Shown piece after piece: positions 51,143 to 59,511 of a DNA stretch of 64,000 nt; the first letter of the stretch is position 1, and the number at the start of each line of letters is the position of its first letter. The translations under genes and the position numbers were made by a program. This DNA is from Schaedlerella arabinosiphila (GTDB lineage: Bacteria; Bacillota; Clostridia; Lachnospirales; Lachnospiraceae), in contig NZ_RHJS01000002.1 in NCBI RefSeq assembly GCF_003885045.1, positions 1,302,001 to 1,366,000 on the forward strand. The letters run 5' to 3'. The notes beneath the pieces are model-generated. The model worked only from the letters and a program-made list of their open reading frames with translations, was not told where the DNA came from and did not search any database.

Positions 51143-51850
51143 ATGAAGCGAAAGTTTTGGAACTGGATACGGAATGGGACGGACGGGGAGAGGACTTTGG
51201 TATTGAATGGGGAGATTTCGGATGAGACATGGTACGGGGACGAGGTGACGCCGGCGCTGTTCCGGAAGGAGCTGGATGCAGGGACGGGGGATATCACGGT
51301 CTGGATCAATTCTCCGGGCGGGGACGTGTTTGCGGCGGCGCAGATTTACAACATACTGATGGAGTACAAAGGGGATGTGACGGTGAAGGTGGACGCTCTG
51401 GCGGCTTCGGCAGCGTCTGTGATCGCCATGGCTGGGACGGAGGTTCTGATGTCCCCGGTGGGTATGATGATGATCCACAATCCTATGACTATCGCTATCG
51501 GGGACAGTAAGGAGATGCAGAGGGCAGGGGAGATGCTGGACGAGGTGAAGGAGAGCATCATGAACGCCTATGAGATCAAGACGGGCATGAGCCGGGCGAG
51601 GATTTCCCACCTGATGGATGCGGAGAGCTGGTTCAATGCGAAGAAGGCGGTGGAGCTTGGGTTTGCGGACGGGGTTCTGCATGAAGGGGAAGGTACGGAA
51701 GAGGCGGTGAGAGGTGCGGAGCCGGAGGGCGTGATGTTTTCGCGCATGGCGGTGACTAATTCCCTGCTGTCCAAGCTGGTGCCGAAGGAGCCGGAAAAGA
51801 GGGTTCCGGTGGAGCAGTTGGAGAAGCGGCTGGGACTTCTGCGGCATTGA
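51143..51850 (+). CDS. ClpP-type head maturation protease
   Basis: A 235-residue ClpP-fold protease: ITVWINSPGGDVFAAAQIYN, KVDALAASAASVIAMAGTEV with the nucleophile Ser, LMSPVGMMMIHNPMTIAIGD with the His, and the C-terminal Asp region ESWFNAKKAVELGFADG. It matures the capsid by removing scaffold or N-terminal parts of the major capsid protein. A long coiled start on the capsid protein fits this. Confidence 0.93.
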   Translation: MKRKFWNWIRNGTDGERTLVLNGEISDETWYGDEVTPALFRKELDAGTGDITVWINSPGGDVFAAAQIYNILMEYKGDVTVKVDALAASAASVIAMAGTEVLMSPVGMMMIHNPMTIAIGDSKEMQRAGEMLDEVKESIMNAYEIKTGMSRARISHLMDAESWFNAKKAVELGFADGVLHEGEGTEEAVRGAEPEGVMFSRMAVTNSLLSKLVPKEPEKRVPVEQLEKRLGLLRH

Positions 51851-51882
51851 GGTTTTAAAAATATATTGACGGAGGTATGGAG

Positions 51883-53094
51883 ATGAAGAAGATTTTGGAG
51901 TTGAGGGAGAAGCGTGCGAAGGCATGGGAGGCGGCAAAGTCTTTCCTGGACAGCAAGCGGGGCGGGGACGGCCTGCTGTCGGCGGAGGATACGGCTGCCT
52001 ATGAGAAGATGGAGCAGGAGGTTGTGGACTTGGGGAAGGAGATTGAGCGGCTGGAACGGCAGGCGGCGATTGATGCGGAGCTGAATAAGCCTGTCTCCGA
52101 GCCGATCACGAATAAGCCGAACAACAATCCGGACGGCGAAGAGAAGAAGGGCAGGGCGACGGATAAGTATAAAAAGACGTTCTGGAACGCCATGCGGAGG
52201 AAGAATTTTTATGACGTGGAGAATGCCCTGCAGGTGGGGACGGATTCCGAGGGCGGGTATCTGGTGCCGGACGAGTTTGAGCATACGCTGGTGGAGGCTC
52301 TGGAGGAAGAGAACTTTTTCCGGAGTATCGCCACGGTGATCCAGACTTCCAGCGGGGACCGGAAGATTCCGGTGGTTGCCACGAAGGGGACGGCTTCCTG
52401 GATTGACGAGGAAGGGGCTTATCCGGAGTCGGATGATTCTTTCGGGCAGGTTTCCATCGGGGCGTACAAGGTGGCGACGATGCTGAAAGTGTCGGATGAG
52501 CTTCTGAATGACAGCGTGTTTGACCTGGAGGCGTATATCTCTAAGGAGTTCGGGCGCAGGATCGGGGCGAAGGAGGAAGAGGCGTTCTTTACCGGGGACG
52601 GGAAGGGCAAGCCTACGGGTATTTTTAATGCTGCGGGCGGGGCTTCTGACGGAGTGACCACGGCAGCGGCGAATATCACGTTTGACGATGTGATGGATCT
52701 GTTCTATGCGGTGAAGTCGCCGTACCGGAAGAAGGCGGTCTGGGTGCTGAATGATACCACGGTGAAGGCTTTGCGGAAGCTGAAAGACAATAACGGCAAT
52801 TATATCTGGCAGCCGTCCGTGCAGGTGGGGCAGCCGGACATGATCCTGAACCGTCCGTACCATACTTCCGCCTATGTGCCGGAGGTTGCGGCGGGGGCGA
52901 AGGTGATGGCCTTCGGGGATTTCTCTTATTACTGGATCGCGGACCGGCAGGGGAGGTCTTTTAAGAGGCTGAATGAGCTGTTTGCGGCAAACGGGCAGGT
53001 GGGGTTCCTGGCAAGCCAGAGGGTGGACGGGAAGCTGATTCTGTCGGAGGCTGTGAAGACTATGGCGATCAAGGGGAGCAGCTCCGGGGCGTAA
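51883..53094 (+). CDS. Major capsid protein, HK97 fold
   Basis: A 403-residue precursor. Residues 1-100 are a coiled, charged delta domain (LELREKRAKAWEAAKSFLDS; EKMEQEVVDLGKEIERLERQ) to be removed by the protease. The rest is the HK97 fold (TDSEGGYLVPDEFEHTLVEA; VPVVATKGTASWIDEEGAYP-like E-loop; TPSVQVGQP-like P-domain). ATG 51883 has GGAGG seven bases upstream; ATG 51877 is too close. Confidence 0.94.
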   Translation: MKKILELREKRAKAWEAAKSFLDSKRGGDGLLSAEDTAAYEKMEQEVVDLGKEIERLERQAAIDAELNKPVSEPITNKPNNNPDGEEKKGRATDKYKKTFWNAMRRKNFYDVENALQVGTDSEGGYLVPDEFEHTLVEALEEENFFRSIATVIQTSSGDRKIPVVATKGTASWIDEEGAYPESDDSFGQVSIGAYKVATMLKVSDELLNDSVFDLEAYISKEFGRRIGAKEEEAFFTGDGKGKPTGIFNAAGGASDGVTTAAANITFDDVMDLFYAVKSPYRKKAVWVLNDTTVKALRKLKDNNGNYIWQPSVQVGQPDMILNRPYHTSAYVPEVAAGAKVMAFGDFSYYWIADRQGRSFKRLNELFAANGQVGFLASQRVDGKLILSEAVKTMAIKGSSSGA

Positions 53095-53179
53095 GGTTCC
53101 GGCGTATGGTGAATGAGTGATGCCGTGGGTGTGAAATCCCCGGCATGAAATAAAGTATGAAAGGCGGGAGGGATGCAGG

Positions 53180-53458
53180 ATGGCGGTTGTGACGCTGGAA
53201 GAGGCGAAGCAGTATCTCCGGGTGGACAGCGCGGACGAGGACGGATTTATCTCCGGGCTGCTGGAGACCGGGGAGAGCATGTGCGCGGATATGGCGCGTA
53301 TGGAAGCGGGGGAGCTGGAAGGGCATCTTCCCATGGCGCGGATTGCCGTCTTGTATGTCACGGCCTATCTGTATGAGCACAGGGAGCAGGCGGATCATGA
53401 GGAACTGGTGCAGACTTTACGCTCCCTGCTGTTCGGTATCAGGAGGGAAGTGTTCTGA
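53180..53458 (+). CDS. Head-tail connector protein (gp6-like)
   Basis: A 92-residue helical protein (MAVVTLEEAKQYLRVDSADE, DEDGFISGLLETGESMCADM) with the DNA-packaging/gp6 pattern of HK97-type phages. It makes the ring below the portal. The stop overlaps the next start by one base. Confidence 0.88.
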   Translation: MAVVTLEEAKQYLRVDSADEDGFISGLLETGESMCADMARMEAGELEGHLPMARIAVLYVTAYLYEHREQADHEELVQTLRSLLFGIRREVF

Positions 53459-53841
53459 TGGCGGAGGAATGGAGGGACAGCGGGGCAGGCGGGAGTTTCC
53501 GGCAGAGGTATCCTTTGGGGGAGTGGAAGGAGCGGATCACGATCCAGAAGAGCTCCCTGGGGAACGATAAGGCAGGGAACCATGTGCTGGTCTGGGAGGA
53601 TCATTTTTCCTGCTCTGCTTTTGCGAACAGTCTTTCCGGGAAGGAATACTGGGAGGCGGCGCAGATGAACGCACAGAAGGATATGTATTTCATTATCCGG
53701 TACTGTTCGGAAGTGGCTGATATGGACACGGAGCATTACCGGATTCTGTTCAGGGGGCAGGTTTATAATATTTCTTTTATTGATAACGTGCGGTATCAGA
53801 ATAGGACGTTGAAGCTGCGGGCTTCTCTGGCGAAGAGGTGA
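53458..53841 (+). CDS. Head closure / head-tail adaptor protein
   Basis: A 127-residue protein with the SPP1 gp16-like/head-tail adaptor pattern: PLGEWKERITIQKSSLGNDK, VWEDHFSCSAFANSLSGKEY, YRILFRGQVYNISFIDNVRY, then LKLRASL. It seals the head after packaging and joins the tail. Its position between gp6-like and gp10-like genes supports the call. Confidence 0.88.
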   Translation: MAEEWRDSGAGGSFRQRYPLGEWKERITIQKSSLGNDKAGNHVLVWEDHFSCSAFANSLSGKEYWEAAQMNAQKDMYFIIRYCSEVADMDTEHYRILFRGQVYNISFIDNVRYQNRTLKLRASLAKR

Positions 53842-53845
53842 CGGG

Positions 53846-54232
53846 ATGGCTGACAATCGGAGGGTGTCTGTGGACCGGATGGCGGATGCCATTATGGACG
53901 GGCTTATGGAGTATGCGGAGCTTGCCGCGGACGTGATGAAGGGCTGTGTGAAGAAGGCCGGGAACACGGTGAAGAAGGAGACGCAGGCGGGCGCTCCGGT
54001 GAGAACCGGGAAGTATAAGAAGAGCTGGGCGGTGAAGCGGCAGAGGGAGACTTCCAATACGCTGGAGGTGGTGGTACACAGCAGGAACCGGTATCAGCTT
54101 ACCCATCTTTTGGAGAAGGGCCATGCGAAGCGGGGCGGCGGCAGGGTGAGAGCTGTTCCGCATATTGCCCCGGCGGAGGAAAAGGGTATCCGGGAGCTGG
54201 AAGAGGGGATAAAAAGGGGGCTGTCTAAATGA
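53846..54232 (+). CDS. HK97 gp10-like tail-completion protein
   Basis: A 128-residue basic protein (TQAGAPVRTGKYKKSWAVKR; RNRYQLTHLLEKGHAKRGGG). This G-A-P-V-R-T-G-x-L/Y...LExGHA pattern is the mark of the HK97 gp10 family. It acts at the tail terminator/neck. The stop overlaps the next gene by four bases. Confidence 0.9.
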   Translation: MADNRRVSVDRMADAIMDGLMEYAELAADVMKGCVKKAGNTVKKETQAGAPVRTGKYKKSWAVKRQRETSNTLEVVVHSRNRYQLTHLLEKGHAKRGGGRVRAVPHIAPAEEKGIRELEEGIKRGLSK

Positions 54233-54546
54233 GCCATGAGGGCGTGCTGGAAATGATGGAGGAAATGGGGCTTCCTTTTGCCTATGACCATTTCGTGGAA
54301 GGGGAGGCGCCGGAGCCGCCGTTTGCGGTGTTTCTGTATCCCAGGGCCGATAATTTTTCGGCGGACGGGATTGCGTATTTTAAGAAGAATGAGCTGGACA
54401 TTGAGCTGTATACGGACTTGAAGGACCCGGAGCTGGAAGAGGCGGTGGAGGCGGTGCTGTTGAGGCACGGGATTTTCTACGGGAAGAGCGAGGTGTGGAT
54501 CGAGTCGGAGAAGCTGTATGAGGTTCTGTATGAGACGGAGGTATAG
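54229..54546 (+). CDS. Neck/tail terminator protein
   Basis: A 105-residue protein (MMEEMGLPFAYDHFVEGEAP, PPFAVFLYPRADNFSADGIA, YFKKNELDIELYTDLKDPEL). It occupies the position of the gp11-like tail terminator, between gp10 and the major tail protein. The acidic composition and the PPFAVFLYP motif occur in Clostridia siphophages. The call rests on position and family-like sequence. Confidence 0.82.
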   Translation: MSHEGVLEMMEEMGLPFAYDHFVEGEAPEPPFAVFLYPRADNFSADGIAYFKKNELDIELYTDLKDPELEEAVEAVLLRHGIFYGKSEVWIESEKLYEVLYETEV

Positions 54547-54549
54547 ACG

Positions 54550-55152
54550 ATGAATAACAAGGTGAAGTTCAATATCTGCAACTGCCATTATGCGCTGCAG
54601 AGGGCGGCGGAAGACGGGGAGATGGCGTTTGATACGCCGGTGGCGATGCCGGGCGCGGTTTCGCTGGCGCTGGACCCCAACGGGGAGCCGGAGTCTTTTT
54701 ATGCGGACGGCATTGAGTATTATATCATTGCCAACAATATGGGTTATGACGGGGACCTGGAGCTGGCGCTGATCCCGGAGAGTTTCCGGACGGACGTGCT
54801 GAAGGAGGAAGCGGACGGGAATGAGGTGCTGGTGGAGAATGCCAATTCGGAGACCGGGGCTTTTGCCCTGCTGTTTGAGTTTGACGGGGATGTCCGGAAG
54901 ATCCGGCATGTGCTTTATAACTGTTCTGCCAGCAGGCCGAAGATCGAGGGGAAGACCAATGAGGAAAGCCGGGAGGTGCAGACGGAGACGCTGACGGTGA
55001 AGGCGAGGCCGCTGGCAAGCGGGTATGTGAAGGCGAAGACGGGGAACAGGACTTCGGCTGAGACGTATGAGGGGTGGTATAAGAGCGTGTATCTGCCGGT
55101 CCCGAAGGCGGAGACGGGCGGCAGTGGAGATGATACGGAAGGTCAGGGGTAA
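54550..55152 (+). CDS. Major tail protein (phi13 type)
   Basis: A 200-residue tube protein (NKVKFNICNCHYALQRAAED, FDTPVAMPGAVSLALDPNGE, FYADGIEYYIIANNMGYDGD, ALIPESFRTDVLKEEADGNE). The VKFN...MPGAVSLSLDPxGE...FYADGxxY layout is that of phi13-type tail proteins. Many copies stack around the tape measure. A small C-terminal extension follows after the fold. Confidence 0.92.
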   Translation: MNNKVKFNICNCHYALQRAAEDGEMAFDTPVAMPGAVSLALDPNGEPESFYADGIEYYIIANNMGYDGDLELALIPESFRTDVLKEEADGNEVLVENANSETGAFALLFEFDGDVRKIRHVLYNCSASRPKIEGKTNEESREVQTETLTVKARPLASGYVKAKTGNRTSAETYEGWYKSVYLPVPKAETGGSGDDTEGQG

Positions 55153-55167
55153 GGAGGCTGAAAGGGT

Positions 55168-55545
55168 ATGAGCATTGTGAAGAAGGTGGGGATTGACGGG
55201 AAAGAGGTGCTGTTTAAGGCATCGGCGGCAATCCCGAGGATTTACCGGTTGAAGTTCCAGAGGGACATTTATAAGGACCTGCGGATTCTGGAGAAGAGCA
55301 TTGGGGAGGGGGATGAGGAACATTCCAATCTGGATTTATTTTCTCTGGAGATGTTTGAGAATATTGCCTATACCATGGCAAAGCATGCAGACCCGGCGAT
55401 CCCGGACGATGTGGAGGAATGGCTGGACGGGTTCAATACGTTTTCTATTTACCAGGTGCTGCCGGAGCTGATCAGGCTGTGGGGGCTGAATGTGCAGACG
55501 GATGCGGAGGCTAAAAAAAACTTCGCCCTACAGAGCGGGAGATGA
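55168..55545 (+). CDS. Tail assembly chaperone, short (G) form
   Basis: A 125-residue protein (KKVGIDGKEVLFKASAAIPR, IYRLKFQRDIYKDLRILEKS, FENIAYTMAKHADPAIPDDV, FSIYQVLPELIRLWGLNVQT). It binds the tape measure during tail assembly. Near its end eight A (55513-55520) precede CTT, and the longer GT product needs a slip back by one base there. The zero frame ends LQSGR. Confidence 0.9.
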   Translation: MSIVKKVGIDGKEVLFKASAAIPRIYRLKFQRDIYKDLRILEKSIGEGDEEHSNLDLFSLEMFENIAYTMAKHADPAIPDDVEEWLDGFNTFSIYQVLPELIRLWGLNVQTDAEAKKNFALQSGR

Positions 55546-55706
55546 CTACGCCGCTGTTCCTGCTTAGGTGCGTGCAGCTGGGGTTGTCTATGGCGGATAC
55601 GGAGCTTTTGTCTATTGGGCTGGTGAACGATATGTATACGGAGCAGGTGAATGACGGGTATCGGTACTGTGAGCTGGGGACGCAGGAGGATATGGACCGG
55701 TTCTGA
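55168..55706 (+). CDS. Tail assembly chaperone, frameshifted (GT) form
   Basis: At AAA-AAA-AAC (55513-55521) a -1 slip continues the protein as LRPTEREMTTPLFLLRCVQL, then GLSMADTELLSIGLVNDMYT and ends RYCELGTQEDMDRF at TGA 55704-55706. Lambda-like G/GT pairs are made this way, and the downstream part resembles the T domain of other siphophages. The overlapping arrangement, A-rich slip site and family-like extension make programmed frameshifting likely. Confidence 0.82.
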
Positions 55707-55713
55707 AATCTGA

Positions 55714-55770
55714 TTGAAGAAATCTCTGCTTCCTGCTATAATTAGGCATGAAATAGAGATTTCTTTTTTG
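55714..55770 (+). promoter_or_regulatory. Terminator with embedded promoter before the RES gene
   Basis: AGAAATCTCT (55718-55727) pairs exactly with AGAGATTTCT (55755-55764) ahead of six T. The same stretch contains TTGAAG (55714) and TATAAT (55737-55742) with a 17-base spacer. The phage late transcript would end here and the RES gene start from its own promoter. Confidence 0.75.
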
Positions 55771-55791
55771 CGATACTATTAACAAGGAAGG

Positions 55792-56754
55792 ATGGCTGGT
55801 TTCATGGATGATCAAAGTACAGAAGTTGTGAAAGAAGCTAAAGACTGGATGTTGATTATTTGGATGTTCTTACAGAAAACAACTAAAATATGGAGAGATT
55901 TCGAGAAAGAGATTAAATATAATAATCGTTTTTTTCCCAAAGGTGAATTATTGGGTGAATTACAGAGGATACAAAAATATGCAGTACATGAGATAAAAAA
56001 AGGAGAGACGTTTTATAGAGCAAGATTATTTTCTTATCCTTATGAGTATTATCAAAAAGAACTGAAACAAATTACAGATGCAATAACAAAGTATTATCCA
56101 AATGTAAAAGATAAGGATGCCCAGTTTGATTTAAGGGATATGTCAGACGTAACATTTCTTTTTGGCGCAATGTCTTGTTTGGACATAGACAATCAGCCGT
56201 TATGTGATGAGCTTGAGAGAATTTTTCGGAAGAAAAAGAGGTTTTGGGGTTATGGAGCGGAACAGTCAGATGCACCGCCAAAAGAAAAGACATCAGGAGG
56301 ACGGGCAAATCCTAGAAATATCAGCTATCTATATATTGCCGAGGATGTGAAGACAGCAATTTTAGAGGTGAGGCCGAATGTGACACAGGAAGTTAGCGTG
56401 GCAACTGTTAAGATAACAAAGGATCTAAGATTGTTTGACTTTTGTTATACTGACCCAAGTGAAAGTGAAATGGGCAAAAGTTTTGACTTGGGTATAATTT
56501 CGTCTGCGTTTTCAATGCCCAATTTCGGGGATGAAAGTAATTATTATGCGACTCAATATGTATGCGAATATATTAAGGAAATGGGGTTTGATGGAATAAG
56601 GTTTTATAGTTCGCTAAATCCGGAAGGGAAAAATATAGTGCTGTTTGATACAGAGGCAGATCCTTTAACTAAAAGTAAAAATTATAAGATAACCAATTCT
56701 AAAGGTAAGCGATGCAAAAGAAACCGTATTGTAAAAAATGATCTGCTATGGTAA
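55792..56754 (+). CDS. RES-domain protein, 3' end replaced by an IS66 insertion
   Basis: A 320-residue AT-rich gene with a RES domain: KKGETFYRARLFSYPYEYYQ (Arg-x-Arg), GRANPRNISYLYIAEDVKTA with the ILEVRPN segment, then TVKITKDLRLFDFCY, and GFDGIRFYSSLNPEGKNIVL. RES proteins split NAD+ and act as toxins; the N-terminal 80 residues are extra. IS66 entered after codon 304 (56704). The original reading resumes at 59336 and ends VTKLGIDFQQVMPFEQK (stop 59395-59397), giving 324 residues. The present end is KRCKRNRIVKNDLLW from the IS. The domain core is intact, so activity may persist. Confidence 0.85.
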   Translation: MAGFMDDQSTEVVKEAKDWMLIIWMFLQKTTKIWRDFEKEIKYNNRFFPKGELLGELQRIQKYAVHEIKKGETFYRARLFSYPYEYYQKELKQITDAITKYYPNVKDKDAQFDLRDMSDVTFLFGAMSCLDIDNQPLCDELERIFRKKKRFWGYGAEQSDAPPKEKTSGGRANPRNISYLYIAEDVKTAILEVRPNVTQEVSVATVKITKDLRLFDFCYTDPSESEMGKSFDLGIISSAFSMPNFGDESNYYATQYVCEYIKEMGFDGIRFYSSLNPEGKNIVLFDTEADPLTKSKNYKITNSKGKRCKRNRIVKNDLLW

Positions 56755-56785
56755 TACTTCCATAACAGATCATTTCATCTTTTTC
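56738..56785. terminator. Bidirectional terminator at the IS66 left side
   Basis: ATGATCTGCTATGG pairs with CCATAACAGATCAT (one mismatch). T-rich tracts lie on the right for plus transcripts and A-runs on the left for minus transcripts. It covers the stops of both the RES frame and tnpC. Confidence 0.75.
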
Positions 56786-58395
56786 TGAATTCTACAGTAT
56801 TCCGGGAGTTCCCTGGACCATGGCAGATATGGATCCAAAATACTTGGATCATTTTGATACTGGTAATCAATTTCCGGCATCTTTTCCAACAGATAAGACA
56901 GATATCGGAATACATCCAATTGATTCAATTTCGATGATTCTACCAGTGAATAGACAATCCCACTGGCTCTCGCCCCTTCCGGTGTGTCCGCAAACAGCCA
57001 GGATTTACGGCCGGTTGCAAAGGGACGTATACAGGCTTCGCACTCATTATTCGAAATCGGAAGCCTTCCATCCTCCATGAAGGTATTCAGATATTTTTTC
57101 TGGTTCCGGCTGTATTGCAGCGCCTTTTTCAAAGATTCGTTGGCAGTATATTTTTCGCTCGTTTCTTCTACCCATGACCAAAAAGCCTCAAGTACCGGCT
57201 GGCTCAGTTCTTTGCGTTTCTCCAGCCGCTCCTGCGGTTCTAGGCCCTGAATCTTTTTTTCGATTTTAAAAAGCTGGTCGCACCATTCTCGCGCCTCCGC
57301 TCCTTTGCTCCCCTTTAGCTCCTTTCCCGCAGAGTCCAGCGGGATGCTCTCTATATAGTAGCGACGCAGATGCGACCAGCACAGAGCCCGGCTGACTCCT
57401 TCTACTTTTTCGTAGCTGTCGCAGGCATCTGTTACCAGATATCCAGCAAATCCGGTATACAGCCGTTTTGCTTCTGCTCCGGAACGGGTCCTTGCATAGT
57501 GGAAGAGCACTGCGCGGATCTCTTCAAAGCTTCCGGTCCGCACCACCCACATGAAGGATTCGCTGCTGGCCTTCTTTCCCGGTTCCTTGTTGCATTGGAT
57601 CCGGGTTTCGTCACCCATCAATACGGAGCAGGTCTCCATGATGGCCTGGTGCATCCTCAGGAAGATCGGCTCCAGCCATTCCTGACTGCATCGGATCACC
57701 CAATGCGACATGGTGGAACGGTAGATACTAAGCCCAATGCGGTACCAGTCCCTCTCCTGCCTTGCCAGGGGGATTCCCATATCATATTTCTGGTATAGGA
57801 TCCCTGCAACCAGGGATGGACTTGCGATCGAATGTGGGAGCAAACCTTTGGGGACTCTGGCCGCTACGAATGTGGGGGACAGCTTCTCACTGTCTTGGCT
57901 GCCGCATTTTGTACATTTTTTTATCTCCTGCACATACTGTTTTACTTTCAGCTTCGCTGGTTCATATACCACTTCGGTCCGTACTACTTTTTCTCCTACT
58001 TTTGTCAGTTGTGCACCGCATACAGGGCAGGTTTCTTCTTCACTTACTACGCAGCGTTCGATCTCTGTTTCAAGAGAAGAGAGCATTTCTGAGCGCACAC
58101 CTGCCTGACGTACTTTCCGTGTATGCTCCGGTACTGTGATCTCTTTCTGTTGTTTTGCCAGTTCCTGCAGGAGCTGCTCCTGCTCCGGAAACAGGTTCAG
58201 CTGTCCTGTAACCTGGGTGGCCTCACTGGATGGGCCATACATCTTTTTACGCGCATGCAAAACTGCCTGGGTCAGGTTCTCGATCTGGATACGTTGTCTT
58301 TCGATCTGTGCATCCCGTTCTCCCAGCATCTTTTTCAGAGATTCCACCTGTTCCCGCAGTCTGGTTACTTCTTCCTGTTGTGCTGCTGTCTGCAT
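56770..58395 (-). CDS. tnpC: IS66 transposase TnpC
   Basis: A 541-residue transposase. The N-terminal leucine-rich coil (LREQVESLKKMLGERDAQIE) and zinc-finger segment (CPVCGAQLTKVGEKVVRTEV with CTKCGSQDSEKL) precede the DDE core (SVLMGDETRIQCNKEPGKKA; FAGYLVTDACDSYEKVEGV; SNNECEACIRPFATGRKSW, ERPFALGRKN-like C-motif). Length and layout are full, so the enzyme should be functional. Confidence 0.95.
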   Translation of the reverse strand: MQTAAQQEEVTRLREQVESLKKMLGERDAQIERQRIQIENLTQAVLHARKKMYGPSSEATQVTGQLNLFPEQEQLLQELAKQQKEITVPEHTRKVRQAGVRSEMLSSLETEIERCVVSEEETCPVCGAQLTKVGEKVVRTEVVYEPAKLKVKQYVQEIKKCTKCGSQDSEKLSPTFVAARVPKGLLPHSIASPSLVAGILYQKYDMGIPLARQERDWYRIGLSIYRSTMSHWVIRCSQEWLEPIFLRMHQAIMETCSVLMGDETRIQCNKEPGKKASSESFMWVVRTGSFEEIRAVLFHYARTRSGAEAKRLYTGFAGYLVTDACDSYEKVEGVSRALCWSHLRRYYIESIPLDSAGKELKGSKGAEAREWCDQLFKIEKKIQGLEPQERLEKRKELSQPVLEAFWSWVEETSEKYTANESLKKALQYSRNQKKYLNTFMEDGRLPISNNECEACIRPFATGRKSWLFADTPEGARASGIVYSLVESSKLNQLDVFRYLSYLLEKMPEIDYQYQNDPSILDPYLPWSRELPEYCRIQKKMK

Positions 58396-58531
58396 GGCTC
58401 TTCCTCCCTCCCCGCATTTCCTTCATTTTAACATCTTTTTATGAAAAAATCAGCATTCCAGGCTTTTTTTTTGACCTGAAAAATGCTGATTTTTTAAGGA
58501 TAATCCGTGGGTTATCCGTCATTTTTTCTGC

Positions 58532-58909
58532 TCAGAAGCAGGTATCCTCCGGCTGTATCTTTACCGGCTTATGCGCATATTTCTGTTCAATAGACAGCCC
58601 CTCCAGGAGCCAGCGTACCTGCTGCGCAGTGATGTCTTTGATATCGTCAGGTGTCCTGGGCCATTGGAAACGCATGTCCGGCAGGAGCTTCTTTGTTGCC
58701 AGGGGGAATCCGTTTCCACCTTCAAAACGGAGTGCTTTCAGACAATCTCGTTTTTTATTGCAGAACAAAAATACACAGACCGGGGAATAGGGATCCAAAT
58801 GGTATTTCAAAGTAACGAGGGCTGCGAGCCCCTCAATCTGTTTTCGAAAATCCGTCGCACCACAGGCGAGGAAGATATGTTCCGCCCCCTGGGTGATCAT
58901 GCTCAGCAT
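58532..58909 (-). CDS. tnpB: IS66 accessory protein TnpB
   Basis: A 125-residue protein with the TnpB hallmark HIFLACGATDFRKQIEGLAA, then VFLFCNKKRDCLKALRFEGG and ITAQQVRWLLEGLSIEQKYA. It is required with TnpC for transposition. The start overlaps the end of tnpA by seven bases. Confidence 0.93.
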   Translation of the reverse strand: MLSMITQGAEHIFLACGATDFRKQIEGLAALVTLKYHLDPYSPVCVFLFCNKKRDCLKALRFEGGNGFPLATKKLLPDMRFQWPRTPDDIKDITAQQVRWLLEGLSIEQKYAHKPVKIQPEDTCF

Positions 58910-59241
58910 AGGGACTGCAGGAGCCGCAGTACTCCTGAAACCTGTCCCATATCTGCGTTTTTGTGGATGCCCACATGAAATTCGTGGTATCGGACCTCTA
59001 GGGAAAGGGATTCCGGTATCGTTGGCAATTCCTGGTGGAAGAGCGGGAGCTCTATGAAAGGCTGTTCTGCAACAGGAAAGGATTCTGGTTCGGTGTCCAT
59101 CCTCCGGATCTTTTTCTCCCAGTATTTATAGGTATCATATTTGAAGTTGTTCTTCTCACACCACTTACGAACGGAGAGACCACTTTGGAGCCGCTGGCTA
59201 AAGATCATCCTCCATTCCTCATGGCTGTAATGTACATTCAC
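58903..59241 (-). CDS. tnpA: IS66 accessory protein TnpA
   Basis: A 112-residue protein with an HTH-like N-terminus (SHEEWRMIFSQRLQSGLSVR, KWCEKNNFKYDTYKYWEKKI). First gene of the element, preceded by the 85-bp terminal region. It probably binds the ends or acts with TnpB. Confidence 0.9.
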   Translation of the reverse strand: MNVHYSHEEWRMIFSQRLQSGLSVRKWCEKNNFKYDTYKYWEKKIRRMDTEPESFPVAEQPFIELPLFHQELPTIPESLSLEVRYHEFHVGIHKNADMGQVSGVLRLLQSLC

Positions 59242-59415
59242 TGACTGATTCCTCCTTCTGCTCTTTTAGAAGCAGTATAGCAGGGAAAGAGAGATTATGC
59301 ACTACGGTAGGTTTTGAATCGCTTACATTCTAAAGTCTATTCGGTTACAAAATTAGGAATAGATTTTCAACAGGTAATGCCTTTCGAGCAGAAATAATAA
59401 GAGGAATAGATACAT

Positions 59416-59485
59416 AGGCGTTTGTCAGAAATGGCAGGCGCTTTTTTGTTGCATTTTTATGGGAGCCAGTGAGGGCTCCTTTTTT
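59416..59485 (+). terminator. Two consecutive terminators before the tape measure gene
   Basis: The first is AGGCGTTTGTCA with TGGCAGGCGCTT (several G-T pairs) and six T (59416-59447). The second is GGAGCC / GGCTCC with six T (59462-59485). They separate the RES remnant and the tail genes. Confidence 0.7.
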
Positions 59486-59511
59486 CGTTGGAGAAAGGCG
59501 GGTGAGGGTTC

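Larger units (their letters stand above)
56705..59326 (-). mobile_element. IS66-family insertion sequence, complete
   Basis: A 2622-bp element with imperfect terminal repeats starting GTAAGCGAT (left, 56705) and ending ATCGCTTAC (right, 59326). The left arm reads GTAAGCGATGCAAAAGAAAC and the right arm in complement GTAAGCGATTCAAAACCTAC. It is flanked by ATTCTAAAG on both sides (56696-56704 and 59327-59335), consistent with the 8-bp duplication of IS66. It contains tnpA, tnpB and tnpC with no frame breaks, all on the minus strand. Confidence 0.95.

Noticed and set aside
56730..56754. Natural end of the RES protein at DLLW
   Set aside because: These codons lie inside the IS66 terminal repeat; the original frame resumes after the second copy of ATTCTAAAG at 59327.
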